From Euglena gracilis (lineage: Eukaryota > Euglenida > Euglenophyceae > Euglenales), in contig CP154955.1 of the NCBI GenBank assembly GCA_039621445.1, positions 3,144,017 through 3,208,016 of the forward strand: DNA of 64,000 nt, read 5' to 3'. Positions 54,660 to 64,000 of this stretch are shown piece by piece (the first letter of the stretch is position 1; each line of letters opens with the position of its first letter). The translations under genes were made by a program, and so were the position numbers. The notes under the pieces are model-generated. The model was not told where the DNA came from. It was given only the letters and a program-made list of their open reading frames with translations, and did not search any database.

Positions 54660-55457
54660 AGGCCGTGCAGAAGGGCGAAGATTCAAAACCCTTTCGGTCT
54701 CGAATTCGGCCCTTGCACATCCCTCTGTTTGACCCGGTCCTGGACCCAGACCGCATCCTGATTACATTACACAGGTCTGATGGCAACTTTTGTCAACACC
54801 GGCTGTGGACGTAGTGGCTTGGTCAAGGCCCAAATCGGGCTAACACTGGCGCAAAGACGGCCTGAAATTGCCCGATGTGGTCGCTTTAATCATTCACTGC
54901 CCCCACAGCCAGCGTCGACAGCGGTTGCCATCACATAGCCCAAAGCTGGTACCGGCTGCCCACCCTGGTCACAATTAAAACATTTCGCTCCTATGTGCCC
55001 ATGTGACTGGCCTCATATTTCTTTTGGTTGCAAGGTGAACCTGAAACAGGTCATTGTTTGAGGACCGGGGTTTCCAAAAAGGCATGTTTTTTTGAGGTTT
55101 CCAAAATAGGCATTTTTTTTTCATTTTCAAAAAGACCATTTTTTTTTAGTGTTTTAGAGTTTTGAATAAACATTTTTTTTAAAAAAAGAAAAACCATCAA
55201 CCCTGAACCCTGGACCCTGTTCCTTCGGTGCTCGCATCGAAGGAATTTTCCTTGTGTGGTGCTGTGGTGGGGGGTCAGGGCTGCATGGGAATCCTGGAAA
55301 CCCTTTGGGTGGTGTTGGGGGATTCAACGCAGGCCTTCACCCTCCTGATCTGGGTATCTGGGACGCTCCGGATCGGGCTCTGGGGATCCCGCCTTGTCCC
55401 TGATTTTCTGGGGGGGGAGGGTCCGCATTTGAGAGCCACCCAATTCATTTTCTGCAG
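54660..55457. other. spacer without recognised gene
   Basis: Average composition with T/A runs (55080-55190). No exon with two splice sites found. Confidence 0.45.
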
Positions 55458-55609
55458 GGCTGAGCGGGCAAGGCCGTCAAGAGCCACTTTCCCAAGCCGG
55501 CAGGCAGGCCCAAGTGAATGGCAGCCTCCCCGCAGGCCACGGTATGATGACCAGAACGGGTATTTGTCAGACGGCGACGTTCCTTTGACCAGACCCAATC
55601 CCCGAACAG
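55458..55609 (+). CDS. putative exon A of a plus-strand gene (unknown function)
   Basis: TTCTGCAG|GGCTGAGCGG opens about 50 codons: ERARPSRATFPSRQAGPSEW, then QPPRRPRYDDQNGYLSDGDV and PLTRPNPRTG. The 3' border is uncertain: there is no GT nearby, and GC after AACAG is possible. The QNGYLSDG-D-VPL-x-R motif recurs in the exon-like block at 55915-56003. May be part of the gene that ends at 61845. Confidence 0.5.
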
Positions 55610-55914
55610 GCTCCTTCTCTTCCTGTTGGCTGCGAGGTTCCTGCTGGCTGTTTCTTTTGTGTGTGCACTGCCCATGTGGCTTATTGATGAGCACAGACTG
55701 AACTCCAATGACAATGGGCCATCATGAAACTGGGTGGGAGTGGAGACGTTGAATTTCGCATTTTTTAATTTATTGTGTGTCCAAAGTCTTTTGTCATTTT
55801 AGATCACCACCAGTTCATTTTTACCGCGAGTTTGTGTTTTGAGGATTTTGGGAAGGATGTTTTCCTGCTCTGCTGGAAGGGGCCTGACCCTGAATTTCCT
55901 ACCACAATCGTCAG

Positions 55915-56003
55915 GCAGAAGTATTGGAACGGGATGCACCCCGCAGGGCCACCAACACTTTTCAGAATGGCTATTTGTCTGATGGCAACGTTCCCTTGAA
56001 CAG
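55915..56003 (+). CDS. putative exon B, diverged duplicate of exon A
   Basis: CGTCAG|GCAGAAG opens a reading containing ERDAPRRATNTFQNGYLSDG then NVPLNRT. PRR-(6)-QNGYLSDG-x-VPL-x-R is shared with exon A in the same spacing. The frame remains open on both sides of the match. The border AACAG|GA lacks GT. It may be a functional duplicate, an alternative exon or a decayed copy. Confidence 0.4.
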
Positions 56004-57179
56004 GACCACACAACTGCTTCATTCCACCTCCAATCCATTTGTATGATTGCTCCACCTCCAATTGGCCAGCACACACACTCTGAACGGTGACCGTGCCCAA
56101 AAAAGGAATGGATTGACGGGCCTTTCCAAGAATTTTGTTCTGTTTTGGCCGAGGTCACCAAAGCTCCCCCACAGTTTTTTTTTTTGATGGTTTTCATTTT
56201 TTTACCCCCCACCCCTATGATTTTAACAAAATGGTGCCGATTTGCGCCAATTCCCAGTTTTCGATTTGTGTCCCCAGAAACAGGTGACATCTGCAACAAT
56301 TAACAATTACGCTTCTGGATTCAGATTAATTTTTTCTTCGTCCGCTCCTGAATGGTCTGCTGAGTGGTTGCTCTCTTGATATTTTTTTCATTGCGCGCAA
56401 CTGACAACGACACTGGTTTGGTAGAGCAGCGAACATATCTTTCTTTTGCAGCATAATAGAGCGATATGCATTTGTTGGGCAGCCTACAGATGATGTTTTT
56501 TTCCCTTGTGGCAGCTGTGTTGGTAACTCACAGCCATAAGTTCTCAATTTTTTCCCATATATCTCCAGCTTTCAGGTCCTTGAGAAGCCCTCCAAATTTC
56601 CCCTTAAAGTTTTTTCCTGGGGCTGCCAAGTATTTCTACCGTTTCGCCAGTGAATCCAAGTTAAAACAGTCGGGGAGGCAAAAACGTCGTGCATCTAGGT
56701 CCGGATCAACTGGAACCTGGGTTTTTGTGAAGTCATTTCAATTTCAAACGGTTCCTGGGCATTGCCAGTGTGCAGCATTGTTGATGCGCAAGCACAAACA
56801 GCCCAAAGAATTCATCCATGTGATAGTTGCCTCACCACTGCAAGAAATTTCAGACCATTGATCCGCCCCTTTCCTTTCGGGCGCAATTCCGGCAGTTGTG
56901 TGTTTTGAACTCGCCAATTCCGATCCCAGGGCAGAGCCCCTGCACCTCCCTCGCGCCTCCCCGTGAAGGACGTTCAGATGGTGTGCTATTTTGTTTGTTT
57001 TCATCCTCCAACCGCAACTGAAAATTCTTTCTGGCAAGATTTTCTGGCCGGAGCACATGTGGCACCAGGTGAGGCCAAAGGCCGAGGAAGTCAAAAAACG
57101 ATGTCAAAAAAAGTTTGCACCCAAAAGTAATTTGTTTGCAAAAATTTACAGCAGGTGGGTGGGCAGGGATTCCCACATA
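56004..57179. other. presumed intron of the plus-strand gene
   Basis: No repeats stand out. A possible micro-exon reading IFWPEHMWHQ ends at CACCAG|GTGAGG (about 57069) but has no other support. Confidence 0.35.
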
Positions 57180-57880
57180 CTGTCATAGGAAAAAATAACA
57201 TCCGGAAAAAATAACATCTAAGCCGCTTTTAGATGTTATTTAGTCAGATGTTATTTTTTCTTCATTTGCTCCAGAAATAAGTCGAAAATAGATAAGTATA
57301 AAGTGGATAGGATGTGGGATGAAGAACACGAACGACTGTGACAATCATTACCAAAGGACGAGGCTGTCCATCAAGCTTGCATTCAATCCTTGCCTTTTTG
57401 AAGTAAGGAATGTACCGTTTCATGGGTTATGCTCTGGATACTCTCATACCAGATGCTATTTGTTTGTGTTGGGATCACCCAATTATTGCAATATATGCCC
57501 GACCCCCCCCCCCCCTCCTGGACCGGGGGGAGTCCGACCCTCCCACCTGCTTTAAGCCCACACTGGTCAAGTGTGGGGTGTGTGGGGGGCATTTATGGCC
57601 AGTCCCCCCCCCCCCAGGACCCTGTCCTGTGGGGGTCCTGGGGGGGAAACTGGCAATGACTGGTGGGGGGGGTGTAGGTAAATATCTGGTGTGCGCTCCA
57701 GTTTTTTTTTGCAATGCCTTGCACTCCCTCCACCTAAACAATGGCGCAGTCCGGGTGACTGAAGCGCTGGAACTAGATAACCTTTAAGTGCCTTTTGACA
57801 AGCCTCTCTGGATGTTATTTATTCAGATGTTATTTTTTCCAGATGTTATTTTTTCCGGATGTTATTTTTTCCTATGACAG
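57180..57880. mobile_element. TA-flanked DNA transposon remnant (701 bp) with perfect 40-bp TIRs
   Basis: 57180-57219 (CTGTCATAGGAAAAAATAAC...) and 57841-57880 are exact 40-base inverted repeats, each containing two AAAAAATAACATC units. A further one or two AGATGTTATTT units lie just inside each end. TA abuts both outer ends (57178-57179 and 57881-57882), as in Tc1/mariner-type insertions. The interior has no transposase-like frame; it carries G/C runs and ordinary sequence. Confidence 0.93.
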
Positions 57881-58085
57881 TATTCGTGCCATGAACAATC
57901 GTGGATAATCACGAGACACCATGCCTCACTTGGGGAATGGCTTCAGAACCCCCGAGGCAGCTGAATGAGTGGCACTTTTTCCCAGGGCGGTCCATAAGGG
58001 ACAGGAAAGTTTTTTTTATTATTTTCTTAAGGACCACCCCCTTTCGACCAAAGGGCCGACCAAGGGCCGGACTGGGACTTGAACA

Positions 58086-59447
58086 GGGTCCAAAATTACG
58101 ACGCCTGTCTTGAAATTCTACTGACATTAACGGATTTCAGGCTGAAATTGTTTATGTCGGTCGATTTCCATTCAGGCGCCCGTTTATGTCGGTCGATTTC
58201 CGTCGATTTCCATTCAGGCGCCCGTTTATGTCGGTCGATTTCCATTCAGGCGCCCGTTTATGTCGGTCGATTTCCATTCAGGCGCCCGTTTATGTCGGTC
58301 GATTTCCATTCCATTAAAACCTATTTTCTGGGCCCGACGCCTGTCTTGAAATTCTACTGACATTAACGGATTTCAGGCTGAAATTGTTTATGTCAGTCGA
58401 TTTCCATTCAGGCGCCCGTTTATGTCAGTCGATTTCCATTCAGGCGCCCGTTTATGTCGGTCGATTTCCATTCCATTGAAATCTGTTGCTAGTCAGATTG
58501 GGAATTTTTAGGGACTTTTTGGACATTTTGGATTTCCCTTTTTTTCGACATCTTTGGTCCTATGGGGTTGTGGAGGAGTTATGGATCAGACAAAAAATCA
58601 AATTTTGTGGCCAGGTGATCACAGCTGGCTGAACTTTGGATGGAACAGACGGAAGGACGGTACTTAAGATTATTATTTTCTGGATCTTCAGAAAAAGCAT
58701 TCGGCATATTTGTCCTGAACCAGTTGTCATCACTGGTCATCCAAAAGAAAAGCTTTCGGGTGAGGAGTTATTTGGCAATGTCAACCCTATTTTCTGGGCT
58801 CGACGCCTGTATTGCAATTATATTGACATCATCGGATTTCGGGCCAAGGCTGTGTTCATAGCAAAAGGCTGTGTTCATGGCTTTGGTCAAAATCTGTGTT
58901 TGTAATAAAACGCAGACTCTGGCCTGAGTCTCTGTTTCGAAACGCTGAGTCTGTTATTCGGCCAGAGTCTGCGTTTCAAAACGCAGACTCAGGCCAGAGT
59001 CTGCGTTTAAGAAGCAGTTCTTGATGTAGAGATTGAAAAAAGAAAAAAGCATTCCGAAAAAAAGAGACAAAATGTTGGTCGACATTAACAGGTTTCAGGC
59101 TGAAACTGAAAATGTCCCAAAACAGAACAAAGAGGCATTCAAAAAAGGAAACAAAAGGTTGGTCGATTTCCAAGACATCGGAAACCGTTTATGACAGTCG
59201 ATTTCCATTCAGGCGCCCGTTTATGACAGTCCATTTCCATTCAGGCGCCCGTTTATATCAGTCGATTTCCATTCAGGCGCCCGTTTATGTCGGTCGATTT
59301 CCATTCAGGCGCCGTTTATGTCAGTCGATTTCCATTCAGGCGCCCGTTAATGGGCCAAAAACCACTTTTTTGACCATATTTCCGTCCAGGCGGTTCGGTC
59401 GAATGAATATCAAGACAGGCGTCGGGCCCAGACAAAATAGGTTTTAG
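58086..59447 (+). repeat. composite repeat unit 2
   Basis: Two 32-bp subrepeat blocks (58152-58316 and 58386-58476), each introduced by GACGCCTGTCTTGAAATTCT, the same body as unit 1 (GACGGAAGGACG, AGCTTTCGGGTGAGGAGTTA), the CGCAGACTC palindromes (58910-59010) and a third subrepeat block (59190-59350). Confidence 0.93.
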
Positions 59448-59551
59448 AAAAATCGACCGACACTAACAGATTCAGCAGGGGCGCCGGGCGGCTCGCTTCG
59501 CTCGCTCGCGCCCGGCGCCCGTGCTGAATCTGTTAGTGTCGGTCGATTTTT
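59448..59551. repeat. GC-capped hairpin, copy 2
   Basis: Same as 54424-54527 with one stem mismatch (CCCGTGCTG in the right arm). Confidence 0.97.
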
Positions 59552-60420
59552 GTATAGAAATCTGTTGCTGGTCAGATTGTGAATTCTTAGTGACGTTTTG
59601 GACATTTTGGATTTTCCTTTTTTTCGACATCTTTGGTCCTATGGGGTTGTGGAGGCGTTATGGATCAGACAAAAACCAAAATTTATGGTCAGATGATCAC
59701 CGCTGGCTGAACTCTGGATGGAGCAGACGGAAGGACGATATTTAAGATTATCATTTTCTGGAACTTCAGAAAAAGCATTCGGCAAGTTTGTCCTGAACCA
59801 GTTGTCATCACTGGTCATCTGAAAGAACAGCTTTCGGGTGAGGAGTGATTTGGCAATGTCAAACCTATTTTCTGGGCTTGACGCCTGTATTGCAATTCTA
59901 TTGACATCATCGGATTTCGGGCCAAGGCTGTGTTCATAGCAACATGGCTTTGGTCAAAATCTGTGTTTCTAAAAAAAACGCAGACTCTGGCCCGAGTCTG
60001 TGTTTCGAAATGCTGAGTCTGTTATTCGGCCTGAGCCAGCGTTTCGAAACGCAGACTCAGGTCAGAGTCTGCGTTTAAGACGCAGTTCTTGATATAGAGA
60101 TTGTTTCTTTCAAAACGGAAGAAAAAGGCATTCCGAAAAATAAAGAGACAAAAGGTTGGTCGACATTAATGGGTTTCAGGTTGAAACTGACAATGTCCCA
60201 AAACAGAACAAAAAGGCATTCAAAAAAGGGGGAAAAAAAGGTTGGTCGATTCCCAAGACATGTCGGTCGATTTCCATTCAGGCGCACTTTATGTCAGTCA
60301 ATTTCCATTCAGGCGCCCGTTAATGGGCCAAAAACCACTTTTTTGACCATATTTCCGTCCAGGCGGTTCGGTCGAATGAATATCAAGACAGGCGTCGGGC
60401 CCAGACAAAATAGGTTTTAG
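59552..60420 (+). repeat. composite repeat unit 3
   Basis: Body as in units 1 and 2 but with fewer 32-bp subrepeats (60262-60325) before GGTCGAATGAATATCAAGAC. Confidence 0.93.
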
Positions 60421-60524
60421 AAAAATCGACCGACACTAACAGATTCAGCAGGGGCGCCGGGCGGCTCGCTTCGCTCGCTCGCGCCCGGCGCCCGTGCTGA
60501 ATCTGTTAGTGTCGGTCGATTTTT
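60421..60524. repeat. GC-capped hairpin, copy 3
   Basis: Identical in sequence to copy 2, including the right-arm mismatch, so these two arose from one recent duplication. Confidence 0.97.
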
Positions 60525-60986
60525 GTATAAAAAAGTCCAAAAACGCATTTTTTGATGTTTTGGGTGGATGGGCGATGGTCCAAGGCTGCCAAGAATCAGT
60601 TTTTTCTCCTGATGTCGACCTGTTGTCGCCGAAGAGTGCCAAATTTCTTTGCCCATTTTCCTGTCTATTTTCATTGAGTGTGCCGGGACAGCGGAGTTGT
60701 TGTTTTTTATTTGCTTAAGGACCGCCCTGCTTTTTCCCCCCACATTTGAGTTGTCCATTTTTTTCCAGCAATTGCCTGATGATTTTGGGCCAGTTTGGAG
60801 GGGGAGCTGGGGAGAGGGGGACCGTGCATGGGTGGTTTTTGAAAAGTTGGACGGGTTGGTTTGGACCCGGGATAAAGTGTCCCCCCCCCCCGGGGTCACC
60901 AAGTGAAAGAATGGATGACGCCAGCCTGATTTGGCTCCCATTCATATGTTGTGCTGCACATGTTGATTCATTGTGTTGTGCCGCAG

Positions 60987-61145
60987 GAGGCCCGCATCCA
61001 GAGCAACCGGCAGCGCATCCAGGCGGACGCGGCCCGCCGCCGGCAGGAGCAGCGGTCCGCCGCCGTGGCGCAGAGCCGCGGCCGCTCGCTGCCCCGCGGC
61101 CCCGCCCTCCACGCCCCGGCCCCCGCCCATTCCTCGCGGTGCTGA
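60987..61145 (+). CDS. charged coiled exon of plus-strand gene (unknown function)
   Basis: GTGCCGCAG|GAGGCC opens 52 codons, EARIQSNRQRIQADAARRRQ then EQRSAAVAQSRGRSLPRGPA, to a TGA at 61145. The first half is a probable alpha-helix rich in Arg/Gln; the second half is Arg/Pro/Ala-rich. GC content is above 70 percent, far above the flanks. A GT donor five bases before the stop (TCGCG|GTGCTGAG) would bypass the stop and join 61662 in frame. Confidence 0.7.
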   Translation, partial: EARIQSNRQRIQADAARRRQEQRSAAVAQSRGRSLPRGPALHAPAPAHSSRC

Positions 61146-61661
61146 GCCACCGCCGCCCCTTCCCGGACATTGATGTGGAGTATGGCCGCCGAACGGGAAA
61201 CACGCCACGGCACTGGGTTCCTGGACCCGGAGAGGCTGAGAGGCTGAGCGGAGGAATGCCCTCGTCGGCGGATTGCAGTTCGGGGAGGCTCTGGTGCGTG
61301 GGCGTGGCACCTCGATCCGGCCAGAGGTGTGGGATTGCGGGATTTTGGAATTCAAGTTGGGGCTGCCACAAGGTGCAGAGATTTTCCTGGGTTTGTCAGT
61401 GTGTTGATTTAAACTGTCCACTGCTTCGCTTTTCCATCTGCACATATTTGTGTTAATTTTGCTCCTTTTGTCAATATGGCGAGGGTTTCCAAACCATTTT
61501 TCGATTGAAAAGTGGCTGTCAACAACCCTGGCCCCATATTAATTGATGGTTGCCCAGTTAGTTTGCATGGAGTTCCTGTTTTGGGCACTGCCAACATTCT
61601 CGGACCAGGAATTCCTAATTGCTTTTGGAGGGAAATTTTCAAGCGTTGGGTGCCCCTCGAG

Positions 61662-61845
61662 CCTCTGCCATCGGCGCACCGTGGACTCGTACGGCGGGCA
61701 CCAAGTCATCAAGCCGGGCGGCCCCAAGCACGTGGTGCACCGCGCCGGCGAGGTGGACGTGCCCCGGCGCAGCGCCAGCGTCCCGCGGCCCGCCCCCCGG
61801 CGCAGCGCCAGCGTGCCCCGGAGGGCTGGGAGGAACTTCGGCTAG
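61662..61845 (+). CDS. terminal exon of plus-strand gene, RRSASVPR repeats
   Basis: Opens after CCTCGAG and ends TAG at 61845, reading RTVDSYGGHQVIKPGGPKHV, VHRAGEVDVP and two RRSASVPR units at the C-terminus. Serine in R-R-S-A-S context would suit basophilic kinases (inference). It joins the preceding exon in frame (SSR-LCHRRTVDSY). GC-rich, with no low-complexity nucleotide repeat apart from the duplicated GGCGCAGCGCCAGCGT. Family unknown. Confidence 0.65.
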
Positions 61846-62480
61846 GCTGGCTGTGGGTACGCTATCACTGCACTGCCTCGCTTGGCGCACCCGCAAAACA
61901 AGCACGCCAACACACATACTGGGTCGGCGGCACAGACCATGCGAATGTAAATGCGAAGGACATTGACCCCCTGACCACAGCTCCACCTACTCCTCACCTG
62001 TTTCGCTTTTTTTTTTTTTGGATTCTGGACCAAGGCAGCCACTCAGCAAGCCATTCAGAAACAGGGATTGTGTTGGCACCCGAAAACAGGCAAAATCAGA
62101 CCGGGTTGGCACTGGGTTGGATTTTTAAACCAACATTTGAGATGAAAAGCAGAAATTTCTGTTTCGTGCCACAAAAAAAGGGACAAAAAATTGCCAATCA
62201 GCACGAAAAAATCACGAAAGAGTCACGAAAGGGATTTCTTTCTGGACAGAAGAAAAGAAAAAAAATATTTTTTTCTTGCGGTAATTGAACTTTTTTTGGG
62301 GTTTGGACAGTTGTATTTACCATCTTTGAGTTTCGTTTCGTTTCATTTGCTCATTTTGGTCATATTTTGAAGCCGCTTTGAGAATTGATCAGCAACCATT
62401 TCGCACAAATCTTTTATCTCCGAACACCCATTTTTGCCACTTGGTTGATTAGTTTTTACCAATTTTTGAAAAATTGGCAA
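61846..62480. other. 3' flank of the plus-strand gene
   Basis: AT-rich sequence with no further exon. Ends at a CAGGGGTTTTTTTTTTAGTC hAT-like left terminus (62481) whose right end I could not find. Confidence 0.45.
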
Positions 62481-62614
62481 CAGGGGTTTTTTTTTTAGTC
62501 TTGCCCCGGGGGTCCCTGCTTGGTGCCATTTTCGCCGGAGTTGGCCGATTCCTTTGGGGATAGGGATCCCATCGGAGAAAGCGAATCATCTTTCAATCAG
62601 GGGGTAATAACACT

Positions 62615-63570
62615 CTTAGGCGGCCAAACTCGCACTTAAGGTTTTGATATTTGCATTGCGCTTCAGCGCAACGTTGCATTCTCTTTGAAACCCGGCAGTG
62701 AAACCCACCCTTTTGGCCCTCTGGTTCTGTGGGGACCCTCCACGGTGGCACGTACCCGCCCCCCCCCCTTGTCGTACGACCACCCCTCATTACGACCACC
62801 CCCCCCCCCCGGGTCACAGGTTATAGGTCAGGGGGTGTTATGACCACCCCTCCCGGTCACAGGTTGCAGGTTGCGAAAAATTTAACACCACCTTACCAAC
62901 GACCGCCCCCTCATTTGCGACCACCCCCAGTCGCAGGTTGAAGGTTATGGGGGTGTTACGACGCCCCCCCATCACAGGTTGCAGGAACCCGGTCATACGA
63001 CAAGGGGGGGTATATCATTTGCGGTTATTGGGACGCAGGAAACAGGCCTTTTTGGTGTTTTTAAGCCTGTGATCCATTTTGAAAATGGTTCAAAACACGG
63101 GACACGTGAACAGCAACACCGGCCTAACTCGCATTTAACTTTGAAAGTGTAAAGTTGTGCCGACGTACAATCTTGCAAAGAATTTCTGTTATCGAACACT
63201 GAGGTCTGAGACAGTCCGAATTAGTGTTTTTTATTTTTTTTGTAATTCTTAATGTGGGGGATCATTACGCACTTGCGCAATAATAACAACATGTGTTTTC
63301 ATTGCGCATCCACGAAGAAAACACGCTCATGTAGAATGAAAATTTAAGAGTTACATTGGGCCACGGCGCAATAGAAATACAAATTTTAAAATTCAATTAG
63401 CATGGCTGTTGCGCTGAAGTGGACACCCCAGCAGGCAAACCTTCACAGACAGATCGCAGAGCCTAAAAAAGCCACAAAACGGGCCAAAAGTCATCTGGCC
63501 TATGTAGGATTTCCTGAGGAACACAGTCAAGGCTTCAAAAATGAGGGGGACACAACGGGGCCTCGGACGG
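62615..63570. repeat. second copy of the 6.7-10.3 kb repeat family, rearranged
   Basis: 62622-63110 is the complement of 10030-10284 with added sequence (ACCACCCCC and GGTCACAGGTT repeats). 63121-63420 follows 6686-7200 in direct orientation (CGAACACTGAGGTCTGAGAC, GAGTTACATTG). 63425-63565 follows 9870-10015 (GAACACAGTCAAGGCTTCAA). Confidence 0.8.
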
Positions 63571-64000
63571 AATAAAATTTTCGGCCGACTGGAATGTCTC
63601 CCTGCCCCTGTTTAAAAATGCCAACCCAGCTGGATTTGGGCTTTTTTTTGGGCATCCAACTCAAGCGTCCACCGGAGTCCAGCCATCTGCGTTTTTTCAA
63701 ATTGCACCCCCCCCCCCATGTTCTTGTGATTCCTTATTCTTGTTCTCCACCAAAATTCAAACCCCAATGTTCGGAAAAAGGGAGTAGGGTTGAATGGAAA
63801 CCCCCATGGGGGTGAGGTGGTGGGGGGCCTAATTTCGGAAGAGCCCCCCTAAATGACCCTCCTTTTGTCCAAGCCCCGGCGGGCCACTTAGGGGTCATTT
63901 GGGGGGGGTCGAAAAAACAAAATTTTGATATTACCCCCCCCACCATTTTGGGGGAATTTTTGTGTGAATTTCGTGATTTACACCATTTTTTTTCCATCAG
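63571..64000. other. window end, no gene recognised
   Basis: G/C runs, CCCCCTAAATGACCC modules like those near 44.58 kb, and short low-complexity frames. No exon borders seen. Confidence 0.45.

Noticed and set aside
57042-57069. Micro-exon reading IFWPEHMWHQ with a good GTGAGG donor
   Set aside because: Ten residues, and no confirmed acceptor or phase partner.
51868-60325. 32-bp repeats (GGCGCCCGTTTATGTCGGTC...) as a CRISPR array
   Set aside because: Units are directly contiguous with no unique spacers, occur in several blocks in both orientations, and the window is eukaryotic.
62481-62560. Complete hAT-like MITE at the CAGGGGTTTTTTTTTT terminus
   Set aside because: Only the left end is recognisable. 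No inverted right end or 8-bp repeat of ATTGGCAA was found.

Overview
This is a eukaryotic nuclear sequence, not bacterial. Coding sequence occurs only as short GC-rich exons (45-190 bp) separated by 0.3-5.5 kb of AT/G-run-rich, repeat-filled introns and spacers. There are no operons, Shine-Dalgarno sites, rRNA or tRNA genes, or CRISPR arrays. Several exon borders inferred from protein alignment use GC or GA instead of GT donors, and most acceptors read AG|G. That mixture is known from dinoflagellates, and GC donors also from haptophytes, so a protist alga is my best inference. The lineage is not proven.

The one gene I recognise is on the minus strand from about 20.57 kb down to 3.98 kb. It is an ASCC1-like protein (KH domain plus AKAP7/2H-phosphoesterase-like domain), reconstructed here from 11 exons. 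Downstream on the same strand (2.2-0.06 kb) are four exon-like blocks of an unknown gene. Upstream (20.9-22.0 kb) are two phase-compatible exons of another unknown gene or an upstream part of the same unit. A single minus-strand exon with an RRM-like half-domain lies at 37.2-37.4 kb. A plus-strand gene of unknown function ends near 61.8 kb, and a tandemly duplicated exon pair lies at 55.5-56.0 kb.

From 21.9 to 32.2 kb a 5.1 kb block is present twice, head to tail. The copies meet at a 13-base N gap, and the second copy starts in the middle of an exon. This looks more like two alleles assembled in series than a real duplication.

Most of the rest is repeats: (1) short non-autonomous DNA transposons with CAGG...CCTG ends and 8-bp target duplications (hAT-like); (2) elements with CCATGCCCC...GGGGCATGG ends flanked by TA; (3) a 701-bp element with perfect 40-bp terminal inverted repeats flanked by TA; (4) a CATACC-ended family; (5) a 71-bp satellite (about 23 units, 38.99-40.64 kb); (6) a 78-bp tandem array inside a GTAC-rich inverted structure (18.96-19.98 kb); (7) a composite repeat field (51-60.5 kb) with a 32-bp subrepeat and a large GC-capped hairpin in three copies; and (8) many long palindromes and G/C homopolymer tracts. 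I found no convincing new multi-gene system. The novelty is in the mobile-element and hairpin families and in the intron boundaries.
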